Assembly: GCA_045540055.1 (NCBI GenBank)
Contig: JAZQGO010000040.1
Coordinates: 1-12,805, forward strand
Direction: 5' to 3'
DNA length: 12,805 bases
DNA from: SIG565 sp045540055
GTDB taxonomy: Bacteria; Bacillota; Clostridia; Oscillospirales; Acutalibacteraceae
Shown one piece after another: positions 1 to 5,689 of the stretch. The position numbers and the translations under genes were made by a program. Every line of letters starts with the position of its first letter. Positions within the stretch are counted from its first letter, which is position 1. A model generated the notes under the pieces. That model was not told the origin of the DNA, ran no database searches, and saw only the letters and a program-made list of their open reading frames with translations.

Positions 1-2
1 GT

Positions 3-116
3 AATCTCTGTAACGCTGAAGATTGCGATTTTGTGTTATGGATCGGTGCAAAGCGGTTAATCAAGAGACAAAAATTAGACGAATATCTTGCGAATCGTAC
101 TCGCATTGAAAGATAA
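3..116 (+). CDS. C-terminal end of an excisionase-like DNA-binding protein (partial)
   Basis: Frame 3 is open from the window edge to a TAA at 114-116, giving 37 residues that include DCDFVLWIGAKRLIKRQKLDEYL. Small excisionases of Tn916-type elements often end in such a pattern: a strand giving 'xxLWIGxKRLIKR' followed by a helix with Lys/Glu. The gene lies directly ahead of a second small helix-turn-helix gene and an integrase, which is where xis genes usually sit. The start is outside the window, so length and N-terminal domain cannot be judged. Family assignment is from recalled pattern, not from a search; it could be another small winged-helix protein of the same element. Confidence 0.6.
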   Translation, partial: NLCNAEDCDFVLWIGAKRLIKRQKLDEYLANRTRIER

Positions 117-141
117 CAACTGAAAAAGCAGGTTTTCCGTC

Positions 142-175
142 ACGGTATGCGGCTCTCACACACGCCGCATACTGT
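142..175. other. Stem-loop between the two small HTH genes
   Basis: GTATGCGGC (145-153) pairs with GCCGCATAC (164-172) around a 10-base loop, and further pairs with one G-T wobble extend the stem. No U-tract follows, only TGTTGGG, so this is not a clear intrinsic terminator. It may act as an RNA-processing or attenuation structure between the excisionase-like gene and the next gene. Confidence 0.6.
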
Positions 176-212
176 GTTGGGAAACTCAGGACGAAGAAAG
201 GAGCGTAGTTTA

Positions 213-449
213 ATGTCCCTTTGCTTTTCCAGTTATAACGAGGCTTATCAAACTATGTTTACCGAGTATAAAGATATTGTTTCGGTTAAAGAAGCATCCA
301 TAATGCTTAATACCGGCAGAAAACAAATTTATAAACTTATAAAGCAAGGTAAGCTTGATAAACTCGAACATAACGCTAAAGGATTTTTAATCACAAAGCG
401 TTCGATTGTAGCTTATGTTTTAAATGCTTCGCAAAAAGTATCTGCATAA
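213..449 (+). CDS. Small helix-turn-helix (excisionase/MerR-type) DNA-binding protein
   Basis: This is a 78-residue protein starting at ATG 213, which has AAAGGAG at 197-203 nine bases upstream. The in-frame ATG at 147 lies inside a stem-loop without a ribosome site and is rejected. Residues 20-70 (DIVSVKEASIMLNTGRKQIY, then KLIKQGKLDKL and ITKRSIVAYV) have the form of the 'helix-turn-helix domain 17'/excisionase family. In that family a winged helix follows 'xxxVKEAAxxLxVSxxxIYxLIxxGxL'. It probably binds element DNA as a recombination directionality factor or local regulator; nothing shows which. It lies between the truncated excisionase-like gene and the integrase, all on the same strand. 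The first 18 residues are not part of the recognised domain. Confidence 0.8.
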   Translation: MSLCFSSYNEAYQTMFTEYKDIVSVKEASIMLNTGRKQIYKLIKQGKLDKLEHNAKGFLITKRSIVAYVLNASQKVSA

Positions 450-454
450 GCTGC

Positions 455-474
455 TCCGCCTGTTTTCAGGCGGC
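455..474 (+). terminator. Weak terminator-like hairpin after the HTH gene
   Basis: CCGCCTG (456-462), a TTTT loop and CAGGCGG (467-473) form a perfect GC-rich stem six bases after the stop codon. The downstream tract (CTTACATACTTTAAAA) is poor in T, so termination would be partial. It could set the ratio of HTH gene to integrase expression. Confidence 0.5.
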
Positions 475-563
475 TTACATACTTTAAAATGGCCGTAAAT
501 CTATTTAATGCGGCTTTATGAAGGAGAAGTTCGAATTGTTAAAGTGTGTGAAAGGAAAGAAAA

Positions 564-1745
564 ATGGTAAAAGGATCCGTACAGGAAAAAGGTGGCTATT
601 TGCATACCGTTATCAGCTACACCGATAAAGACGGTAAGCGAAAGCAAAAGTGGCAAAGCACAGGGCTTGCTATCAAAGGTAACAAGCGCAAGGCTCAGGA
701 ACTTTTGAAAGAACGCATTGACGAGCTGGAGATGACACTTGAACGTCAAGAAACTCAAATACCCGATATGCCGTTCTCACAGTTTATGTCAAATTGGCTT
801 GCGATGATTAAACCGACCGTTTTGATTACCACTTACGGCAGCTATCAGTATTTCATCGAAAAGAGAATTAACCCTTATTTTGATGAAAAGAATATTACAC
901 TGCAAAAGATAAGGACGGTGGATATTCAAGAGTATTACAACACAATGCTGTCTAAGGGCACAAAATGGAATTCGGTTGCAAAGCATCATGCAGTCATTCG
1001 AAAGGCGCTCGATTATGCTGTTAAGATGGATTACATATTGGTAAACCCCGCAGTAAAAATCGAAACACCAAAGCGACAAAAGTTCATTGCCGAGCACTAT
1101 AACCGTGACGAACTTCAACAACTCTTTGAAGCAGTAAAGGGTGATTTGCTTGAAGTTCCCGTTATACTCTCAGCGTTCTATGGGCTTCGAAGAAGTGAGG
1201 CTTTAGGACTTAAATGGAGTGCGATTGATTTTGAGCAGAAAACCTTGTGCATTAAGCATACTGTGTGCCGAATATCCGTTGACGGCAAGGATGTAATTGT
1301 TCGCAAAGACACTACGAAAAATAAAACAAGTCTTAGAACGTTGCCCCTAATACCTGATGTTGAAAAATTATTGCTTAAAACCAAAAAGCAACAGGGGAGC
1401 AACAGGAGAAAATGTCGCAACGCATATAATAAGGAATTCCTTGATTATGTATGCGTGGACGATATGGGGAATCTTTTAAGACCGGATTATTTGTCGCAAC
1501 ATTTACAAACTGTGCTCAAAAGAAACAATTTAAAGCACATTCGGTATCACGACTTGCGACATTCGTGTGCTTCGCTATTACTTGCCAACGGTGTATCCTT
1601 AAAAGAAATTCAAGACTGGTTAGGCCATTCGGATTTCAGTACAACGGCAAATATTTATAGCCATTTGGAGTATGGAGCCAAGGTCAAGTCTGCTAACAAG
1701 ATTGCAGAAAACTTGAGCCTTGAAGAAAAGACAAAGGACGGGTAA
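564..1745 (+). CDS. int: Tyrosine recombinase / integrase of an integrative element
   Basis: This 393-residue protein has the usual three-part layout of Tn916-type and phage integrases. Residues 1-50 form an arm-site binding domain (GYLHTVISYTDKDGKRKQKW), residues ~70-165 a SAM-like core-binding domain, and ~178-375 the catalytic domain. All catalytic residues are visible: R209 in YGLRRSEALGLKW, K252 in TTKNKTSLRTLPL, H329 and R332 in HDLRH, H355 in WLGHS, and nucleophile Y365 in NIYSHL. AAAGGA at 551-556 supports ATG 564. It catalyses site-specific integration and excision. The gene ends about 155 bases from the 3' end of a tRNA-Leu, the standard arrangement for elements that target tRNA genes. 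Length and motifs look intact, so the protein is probably functional. Confidence 0.97.
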   Translation: MVKGSVQEKGGYLHTVISYTDKDGKRKQKWQSTGLAIKGNKRKAQELLKERIDELEMTLERQETQIPDMPFSQFMSNWLAMIKPTVLITTYGSYQYFIEKRINPYFDEKNITLQKIRTVDIQEYYNTMLSKGTKWNSVAKHHAVIRKALDYAVKMDYILVNPAVKIETPKRQKFIAEHYNRDELQQLFEAVKGDLLEVPVILSAFYGLRRSEALGLKWSAIDFEQKTLCIKHTVCRISVDGKDVIVRKDTTKNKTSLRTLPLIPDVEKLLLKTKKQQGSNRRKCRNAYNKEFLDYVCVDDMGNLLRPDYLSQHLQTVLKRNNLKHIRYHDLRHSCASLLLANGVSLKEIQDWLGHSDFSTTANIYSHLEYGAKVKSANKIAENLSLEEKTKDG

Positions 1746-1754
1746 ATCCCGTCC
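1736..1754 (+). terminator. Hairpin overlapping the integrase stop codon
   Basis: GGACGGG (1736-1742) pairs with CCCGTCC (1748-1754), and the TAA stop lies in the five-base loop. What follows is CATACATATATTGTTTC, not a continuous T run, so it is at best a modest terminator or mRNA 3' stabiliser. Confidence 0.5.
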
Positions 1755-1767
1755 CATACATATATTG

Positions 1768-1789
1768 TTTCTAACAGATTTCTAACGGA
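1768..1789 (+). repeat. Tandem 11-bp iterons, candidate integrase arm sites (integrase side)
   Basis: TTTCTAACAGA (1768-1778) is followed at once by TTTCTAACGGA (1779-1789). The same pair occurs inverted on the far side of the tRNA at 2031-2052. Short direct repeats near the end of an element are the usual binding sites for the N-terminal domain of Tn916/lambda-type integrases. The assignment is by position and form. Confidence 0.6.
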
Positions 1790-1860
1790 TTTTGGGGAGA
1801 AATCGCCTTGATTTTGACATTATAATCACTTGGATTTCAAGGGTTTTTCAGACAAAGAAA

Positions 1861-1898
1861 ATCTCTCAAACTCAGCATTTACACTGGGTTTGAGAGAT
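1861..1898 (-). terminator. Intrinsic terminator of tRNA-Leu
   Basis: Arms 1861-1875 and 1884-1898 pair over 15 positions with one G-T wobble around an 8-base loop. On the minus strand the stem starts three bases after the tRNA CCA end and is followed by TTTTCTTTG. This is a good rho-independent terminator for the tRNA transcript. Confidence 0.85.
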
Positions 1899-1900
1899 GA

Positions 1901-1987
1901 TGGTGCGGGTAACAGGACTTGAACCTGCACAGCCTTGCGACCATTAGAACCTGAATCTAACGCGTCTGCCAATTCCGCCATACCCGC
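1901..1987 (-). tRNA. tRNA-Leu (anticodon CAG), with encoded CCA
   Basis: Read on the minus strand, the 87-nt sequence folds as a class II tRNA. Acceptor GCGGGTA pairs with TACCCGC. The D arm is GCGGAATTGGCAGACGC. The anticodon stem TTAGA/TCTAA encloses loop TTCAGGT (anticodon CAG). A long variable arm (TGGTCGCAAGGCTGT) follows, then T arm GCAGG-TTCAAGT-CCTGT, then ACCA. It decodes CUG. An integrase-bearing element lies directly past its 3' end, so it is the probable attachment gene, with the 3' part supplied by the element and still intact. Truncated relatives of its 5' half lie upstream. No clear promoter is visible in the 45 bases before its 5' end; the best candidate is at 2449-2477. Confidence 0.97.
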
Positions 1988-2030
1988 ATATATGACTTAA
2001 ATTCTTTCGCAAATCTTAAAACCGAAACGG

Positions 2031-2052
2031 TTTGTTAGAAATCCGTTAGAAA
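2031..2052 (-). repeat. Tandem 11-bp iterons, inverted copy on the 5' side of the tRNA
   Basis: On the minus strand this reads TTTCTAACGGA then TTTCTAACAAA, matching the pair at 1768-1789. The perfect inverted match between the two sites is 15 bp (ATTTCTAACGGATTT at 1778-1792 against 2039-2053). They sit on opposite sides of the intact tRNA-Leu. Confidence 0.6.
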
Positions 2053-2170
2053 TAAGTGTTTTTCTGAGATTTTTGAACAAATAGAAATCAAGGTCAAAAA
2101 TCGTGAAACCCCTTGATTTTATGCGGTTCTTAGGAGAAAACAGCAGAGGTCTGAAAGAACCTCTCGCGCG

Positions 2171-2214
2171 TTAGTACCTGAATCTAGCGCGTCTGCCAAT
2201 TCCGCCACACCCGC
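2171..2214 (-). pseudogene. Truncated tRNA-Leu 5' half (remnant)
   Basis: Positions 2171-2218 match 1944-1991 of the intact gene with three differences: A7 of the tRNA is G here, the anticodon stem has C for T, and one change lies 3' of the loop. The match covers the acceptor 5' strand, D arm, anticodon loop and nearly all the 3' anticodon stem. The following minus-strand sequence is unrelated and starts with CGCGAGAGGTTC. There is no T arm or acceptor 3' strand, so it cannot be a working tRNA. The break just past the anticodon arm fits a recombination point or an ancient deletion. Confidence 0.85.
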
Positions 2215-2217
2215 ATA

Positions 2218-2360
2218 TTAAATTGTTTAAGGGGGCAACCGCGCCCCGCGTGACTCTTGCGGTGCCCGAAATTTTTACGGCTCGGTATTCGCCGAAAATT
2301 TCGACCGCTGCGCCTTTTTGACCTTCGCCTAATCTCACACTGTGAGGGCTTGGTCAAAAA
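2218..2360. repeat. Hairpin-rich insert between two tRNA-Leu remnants
   Basis: This non-coding insert holds two strong dyads. The first is 2267-2303, where CGAAATTTT and AAAATTTCG enclose CGGC/GCCG, with outer GCGGT (2259-2263) and ACCGC (2304-2308). The second is 2315-2360, where TTTTTGACC pairs with GGTCAAAAA and encloses GCC/GGC and CTCACA/TGTGAG. It interrupts tRNA-Leu-like sequence on both sides. It resembles a small palindromic mobile repeat (REP/MITE type), but no terminal repeat or target duplication is certain. Confidence 0.55.
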
Positions 2361-2382
2361 CTGCCAATTCCGCCACACCCGC
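2361..2382 (-). pseudogene. Short tRNA-Leu 5' remnant (22 nt)
   Basis: The minus strand reads GCGGGTGTGGCGGAATTGGC then AG, identical to the first 22 nt of the intact tRNA except G for A at tRNA position 7. Identity continues 8 bases upstream of the tRNA 5' end (GCATATATGA region). The sequence stops abruptly at the hairpin insert. It lies about 60 bases downstream of a consensus promoter, so it probably marks the original chromosomal 5' end of the tRNA locus. Confidence 0.85.
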
Positions 2383-2448
2383 ATATATGAAGCAATAAGT
2401 AAGAAGTAATATTGAAGAGGTATAAAATACTCTAAAACAGCAAGTATT

Positions 2449-2477
2449 ATTATATTCGCAACAACCTAAAAAGTCAA
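2449..2477 (-). promoter_or_regulatory. Consensus promoter reading toward the tRNA-Leu locus
   Basis: On the minus strand TTGACT (2472-2477) and a perfect TATAAT (2449-2454) are 17 bases apart. Start would be near 2442, about 60 bases before the 22-nt tRNA remnant and about 455 bases before the intact tRNA. It is the only strong promoter visible for the tRNA. Confidence 0.8.
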
Positions 2478-2481
2478 GAGA

Positions 2482-2511
2482 AAAACCGCAGTTTTTACAA
2501 ACTGCGGTTTT
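2482..2511 (-). terminator. Intrinsic terminator of fucI
   Basis: AAAACCGCAGTTT (2482-2494) pairs with AAACTGCGGTTTT (2499-2511) around a four-base loop. On the minus strand it follows the fucI stop by about 16 bases and ends in TTTTTCTCTT. The tail of the terminator abuts the -35 box of the tRNA promoter. Confidence 0.9.
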
Positions 2512-2526
2512 GTTGATCAGGTTTAT

Positions 2527-4341
2527 TTACTTTCTGATATTTTTATACATTGGGCCATATGCGGCGCAGGCCCTGTAATCCTGACCTTCCTTATCCATAC
2601 CAAAGGCATTCCAAGCGGCAGGACGGAAAATCTTTTCCTCAGGCACGTTGTGCATTGATACGGGAATACGGAGAATCGAGCAAAGTGTAATTAAATCTGC
2701 ACCAATATGTCCGTAAGATATAGCGCCGTGGTTAGCACCCCAATTTGCCATAACCTCATAAGCGGTTTTAAAGGGGCTGCCATCCTTGCCGTCGCAGCGC
2801 GGCGCAAACCAGGTGCAAGGCCAGGTGTAGTCGGTACGCTTCCAGAGTGCATCTGAAACGTCAGCGGGCAGACCAACCGTCCAACCCTCTGCAATCTGAA
2901 GTACGGGACCGAGACCCTTAACGAGATTAAGACGAATCATTGTTACGGGCATCTCAGTCTTTGTCTCAAAACGTGAAGAATATCCGCCACCACGGAAGTA
3001 GCCGAGGTCGGCATAGTTCCAGGTTGTAGCATCCATAATTTTTTGCTGGTCTTCGGCGGTAATATTGTACCATTCCTTCATTACTGCGTTGCCGTCCTCA
3101 TCACGACACTCACCGCAGGCATCAAGACAGCAGGCACCCGAATTTATAAGGTGAATAATACCGCTCGATTCCTTTGCTTTGCCTTCGAGAGTGTAATTAG
3201 CGGCACGCTTAACAGCATCTTCACTCCAGTATGTGCGCACGTCGGCAAACATCTGTGCACGGTTGGTAAGTAACTTCATAAAGAGCATACCGAGGCCGTT
3301 AAGAACGTCGTTTTCTGTTGCGAGGATATAGGGCTCGCGTGCACCCTCCCAGTCAAACGAGGTATTAAGCATAGCTTCGGGGAAGTCGCAGTTGGGGTAG
3401 AAGTCGGTCCATTGACGCTGACCCTGGAAGCCGGCAGCAATTGCATTGTGACCGACCATTTCTTCTTCACAACCTTCGGGTAGGTTGTCGTTGCCGTTCA
3501 TAAGGTCCTTAATAATAACCATCATCTTAACAACAAATTCCCAATCGGCATCCTTGCGCTCGCGGGATTTCTGTAATTCCTCGGGGTTTTTATCAAAGCC
3601 CTCTTTGCAGTATTTCTTAGCCCAAGCAAGTGCCTTTTCATACTCAGCCTTGTCATAAACCTCCTCGGTCATTCGGCGGATAATCTCAACCTCATCAACC
3701 GATTCAACACGCATACCGAGGTATTCCTCAATGAATTCGGGGCTGATAATAGAGCCGCCGATACCCATACAAATCGAGCCTATCTGCAGGTATGATTTAC
3801 CACGCATTGTAGCGGCGGCAACTGCGGCACGTGCAAAGCGAAGTAATTTTTCCTTTACATCCTCGGGCACATCGGTAACCTCGTCAAGATTCTGAACATC
3901 GTGACCGTAGATACCAAATGCAGGGAGTCCCTTCTGAGCGTGTGTAGCGAGTACAGACGCAAGGTAAACAGCACCCGGTCTCTCAGTACCGTTAAAGCCC
4001 CAAACACCCTTTATGGTCATAGGGTCGGTATCCATTGTTTCTGAGCCGTAGCACCAGCATGGAGTAACGGTAAGTGTGATATCGACACCGGCCTTTCTGA
4101 ATTTATCGGCGCAGGCAGCGGCCTCACCGACACGACCAATGGTAGTATCGGCTATAATAACCTTTACGGGCTCGCCGTTTGAATACTTGAGATTTTCTTC
4201 AAACAGCTTTTTAGCAGCCATAGCCATAGCCATTGTTTGATCTTCAAGAGATTCGCGCACCTTAAGCACGCCGCGGCGTCCGTCAATTGTAGGACGAATG
4301 CCGATTACGGGATAATCGCCAATAAGTCTGTTTTTAGCCAT
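2527..4341 (-). CDS. fucI: L-fucose isomerase
   Basis: This 604-residue protein is close to the ~590 residues usual for FucI. It converts L-fucose to L-fuculose, a cytoplasmic Mn-dependent step at the head of the fucose pathway. The metal and catalytic acids are recognisable: E343 in ILATENDVLNG and D367 in FADVRTYW have the same 24-residue spacing as E337/D361 of E. coli FucI. H538 in ANWGANHGA is the likely third ligand, with H545 in YGHIGADL close by. The N-terminal IGIRPTIDGRRGVLKVRESLE and PCWCYGSETMDTDP segments are also family hallmarks. ATG 4341 has AGGAGGA at 4351-4357. It is transcribed alone, divergent from an AraC-type regulator. No fuculokinase, fuculose-phosphate aldolase or fucose transporter is present, so the rest of the pathway must lie elsewhere. 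Confidence 0.97.
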   Translation of the reverse strand: MAKNRLIGDYPVIGIRPTIDGRRGVLKVRESLEDQTMAMAMAAKKLFEENLKYSNGEPVKVIIADTTIGRVGEAAACADKFRKAGVDITLTVTPCWCYGSETMDTDPMTIKGVWGFNGTERPGAVYLASVLATHAQKGLPAFGIYGHDVQNLDEVTDVPEDVKEKLLRFARAAVAAATMRGKSYLQIGSICMGIGGSIISPEFIEEYLGMRVESVDEVEIIRRMTEEVYDKAEYEKALAWAKKYCKEGFDKNPEELQKSRERKDADWEFVVKMMVIIKDLMNGNDNLPEGCEEEMVGHNAIAAGFQGQRQWTDFYPNCDFPEAMLNTSFDWEGAREPYILATENDVLNGLGMLFMKLLTNRAQMFADVRTYWSEDAVKRAANYTLEGKAKESSGIIHLINSGACCLDACGECRDEDGNAVMKEWYNITAEDQQKIMDATTWNYADLGYFRGGGYSSRFETKTEMPVTMIRLNLVKGLGPVLQIAEGWTVGLPADVSDALWKRTDYTWPCTWFAPRCDGKDGSPFKTAYEVMANWGANHGAISYGHIGADLITLCSILRIPVSMHNVPEEKIFRPAAWNAFGMDKEGQDYRACAAYGPMYKNIRK

Positions 4342-4395
4342 ATTTTAGTATCCTCCTCATTAAATTATAGTAATTAATTATAATGATTGTAGAAC

Positions 4396-4418
4396 GTTGA
4401 AATGCTTTACATTTCAAC
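4396..4418. promoter_or_regulatory. 23-bp perfect palindrome upstream of fucI (operator candidate)
   Basis: GTTGAAATG and CATTTCAAC enclose CTTTA, 55 bases upstream of the fucI start. The half-site layout suits a dimeric repressor. It resembles a catabolite-repression (cre) box except that the central CG is GC, so I do not call it cre. Confidence 0.55.
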
Positions 4419-4419
4419 A

Positions 4420-4441
4420 AAAAGTCGATGAATCGGCTTTT
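4420..4441. promoter_or_regulatory. Second near-perfect palindrome upstream of fucI
   Basis: AAAAGTCGAT and ATCGGCTTTT pair over ten positions with one mismatch around GA. It is adjacent to the first palindrome. ATCGGCTT recurs at 4567-4574 nearer the regulator gene, so the two copies could be AraC-family half-sites at a distance. Confidence 0.5.
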
Positions 4442-4533
4442 GAGCAATATAATTCTTTTTGAATCAGATTGTTTTCTACATCCGATAACCATTATAATGC
4501 TATTTTATATTTAATTCTTGTGAAATAGTGAAT

Positions 4534-4561
4534 ACAATATAACGATTTTCACGTATATTGT
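4534..4561. promoter_or_regulatory. Third inverted repeat in the fucI-regulator interval
   Basis: ACAATATA (4534-4541) and TATATTGT (4554-4561) are perfect 8-bp arms 12 bases apart. The repeat lies about 60 bases upstream of the regulator's -35 box. It is AT-rich, so chance is more likely here than for the other two palindromes. Confidence 0.4.
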
Positions 4562-4623
4562 AATTCATCGGCTTAAACTTCGGCAAATTGCATGTAAAAA
4601 ATAATATTTTAGTAAATTTGCTA

Positions 4624-4651
4624 TTGTCTTTTTTATGTGTTATGGTATAAT
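4624..4651 (+). promoter_or_regulatory. Promoter of the AraC-type regulator
   Basis: TTGTCT (4624-4629) and a perfect TATAAT (4646-4651) are 16 bases apart, with a start expected near 4658, about 59 bases before ATG 4717. No comparably good promoter is seen for fucI on the other strand, which suggests fucI depends on an activator. Confidence 0.75.
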
Positions 4652-4716
4652 ATTCTTGAAAGTCGACGTAAAAACGGTTTAATTGCGTGATTTTTTGTAA
4701 AAAAGGGGATAAAATT

Positions 4717-5583
4717 ATGCAGGGTAAGGTTTACCGCGAAACGCAGGAAAGAGGTACATTTGACTTTCCGCTTGAGTATCATTATGTTGATGAAAATCAT
4801 CCGAGATATGAGATGATGTATCATTGGCACAGCGAGTATGAAATTATCTACATAATTGATGGCGAAATGCAGCTTAATCTTGACGGCAAGGAGTTGTCTG
4901 CCAATAAGGGTGACGTCATATTTATCGGCGATCGTGTCTGTCATGGCGGACATCCTAAAAACTGCATCTATGCCTGCTTTGTCTTTGATTTACATCTGTT
5001 TAATACGGGCAGTAATCTTATATCCAAACAGGTCAACCGTCTACTTGACCATGAGATAAAGATGGAAAGATATATACCCGCCTCACTCACGGCTATCACC
5101 GGTATTGTCTGCGATATGGTGTCGGTTATGACCGAGCGTAAAGAGGGCTACGAGCTGGTGCTTTACGGTCAGCTCTATCAGGTTATAGGCGCTTTTTTGG
5201 CTAATCATCTGTATGTTGAGCGTAAGGTCAGCAATGCAAACGGCAAGGTGTCGTCAAATGCGAGGGGCAGAACACTTATCAAGAGGGTTATTGAGTATAT
5301 TGAAGAGCATTACTCCGAGCCTATCACCCTAACCGAGCTTGCGAAAATCGCCAATATGTCTAACAAATATTTCTGTACCTTCTTTTATAACTATACCCAC
5401 CGCACACCCATTGATTATGTTAATTACTACAGGGTTGAATGTGCCTGTGAGCAGCTTCACCTCACCAATAAGTCGATAATCGATATTGCCTATGATACAG
5501 GATTTAATGATGCGAGTTATTTTACAAAGACCTTTAAAAAATATATAGGTATAACACCGCTTGCATATCGCAAGAACTCATAA
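4717..5583 (+). CDS. AraC-family transcriptional regulator (cupin plus two HTHs)
   Basis: This is a 288-residue regulator. ATG 4717 is preferred over an upstream GTG at 4687 because AGGGGA (4704-4709) is eight bases upstream of it. Residues 28-90 form the N-terminal cupin sensor (MYHWHSEYEIIYIIDGEMQL, then KGDVIFIGDRVCHGG). Residues 186-288 are the AraC DNA-binding domain. Its first HTH is at about 205-226 (TLTELAKIANMSNKYFCTFF) and its second at about 253-276 (SIIDIAYDTGFNDASYFTKTF), followed by GITPLAYRK. Such proteins bind a sugar in the cupin and activate neighbouring genes. Divergence from fucI makes fucose or a fucosyl glycan the likely signal; that is inference. It has its own promoter and terminator. 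Confidence 0.95.
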   Translation: MQGKVYRETQERGTFDFPLEYHYVDENHPRYEMMYHWHSEYEIIYIIDGEMQLNLDGKELSANKGDVIFIGDRVCHGGHPKNCIYACFVFDLHLFNTGSNLISKQVNRLLDHEIKMERYIPASLTAITGIVCDMVSVMTERKEGYELVLYGQLYQVIGAFLANHLYVERKVSNANGKVSSNARGRTLIKRVIEYIEEHYSEPITLTELAKIANMSNKYFCTFFYNYTHRTPIDYVNYYRVECACEQLHLTNKSIIDIAYDTGFNDASYFTKTFKKYIGITPLAYRKNS

Positions 5584-5620
5584 TAAATATCCACCCGCTT
5601 ACGAGGGTGGATATTTATTT
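5584..5620 (+). terminator. Intrinsic terminator of the AraC-type gene
   Basis: TAAATATCCACCC (5584-5596) pairs with GGGTGGATATTTA (5605-5617) around an 8-base loop, starting right after the stop codon and running into a T-rich tract (TTTTTTTCT). Confidence 0.9.
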
Positions 5621-5627
5621 TTTTCTA

Positions 5628-5656
5628 TTGAAAAAAATCCCTTGTTATGTTAAAAT
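5628..5656 (+). promoter_or_regulatory. Promoter of the trmB-nagA operon
   Basis: TTGAAA (5628-5633) and TAAAAT (5651-5656) are 17 bases apart, about 34 bases upstream of the trmB start. No other convincing promoter is seen before nagA, and intergenic gaps downstream are 24 bases or less. Confidence 0.7.
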
Positions 5657-5689
5657 AATTATGTATATTGATTTTCAGAGGCTTGACTT

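Noticed and set aside
789..1121. 110-aa ORF antisense to the integrase
   Set aside because: It lies entirely inside the integrase gene, whose domains are complete; no domain is seen in the antisense product.
2184..2384. 66-aa minus-strand ORF beginning MRVWRNWQ and ending WRNWQTR
   Set aside because: It is translation of the tRNA-Leu 5' remnants and the hairpin insert; MRVWRNWQTR is the well-known false peptide made by reading tRNA-Leu as protein.
4400..4414. Catabolite-repression (cre) box in the fucI upstream palindrome
   Set aside because: The TGWAA...TTWCA frame fits, but the central CG required by CcpA-type operators is GC here, so I keep it only as an unassigned operator.
4687..4716. 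Upstream GTG start for the AraC-type gene
   Set aside because: It has no ribosome site; AGGGGA lies inside this stretch at the right distance for ATG 4717.
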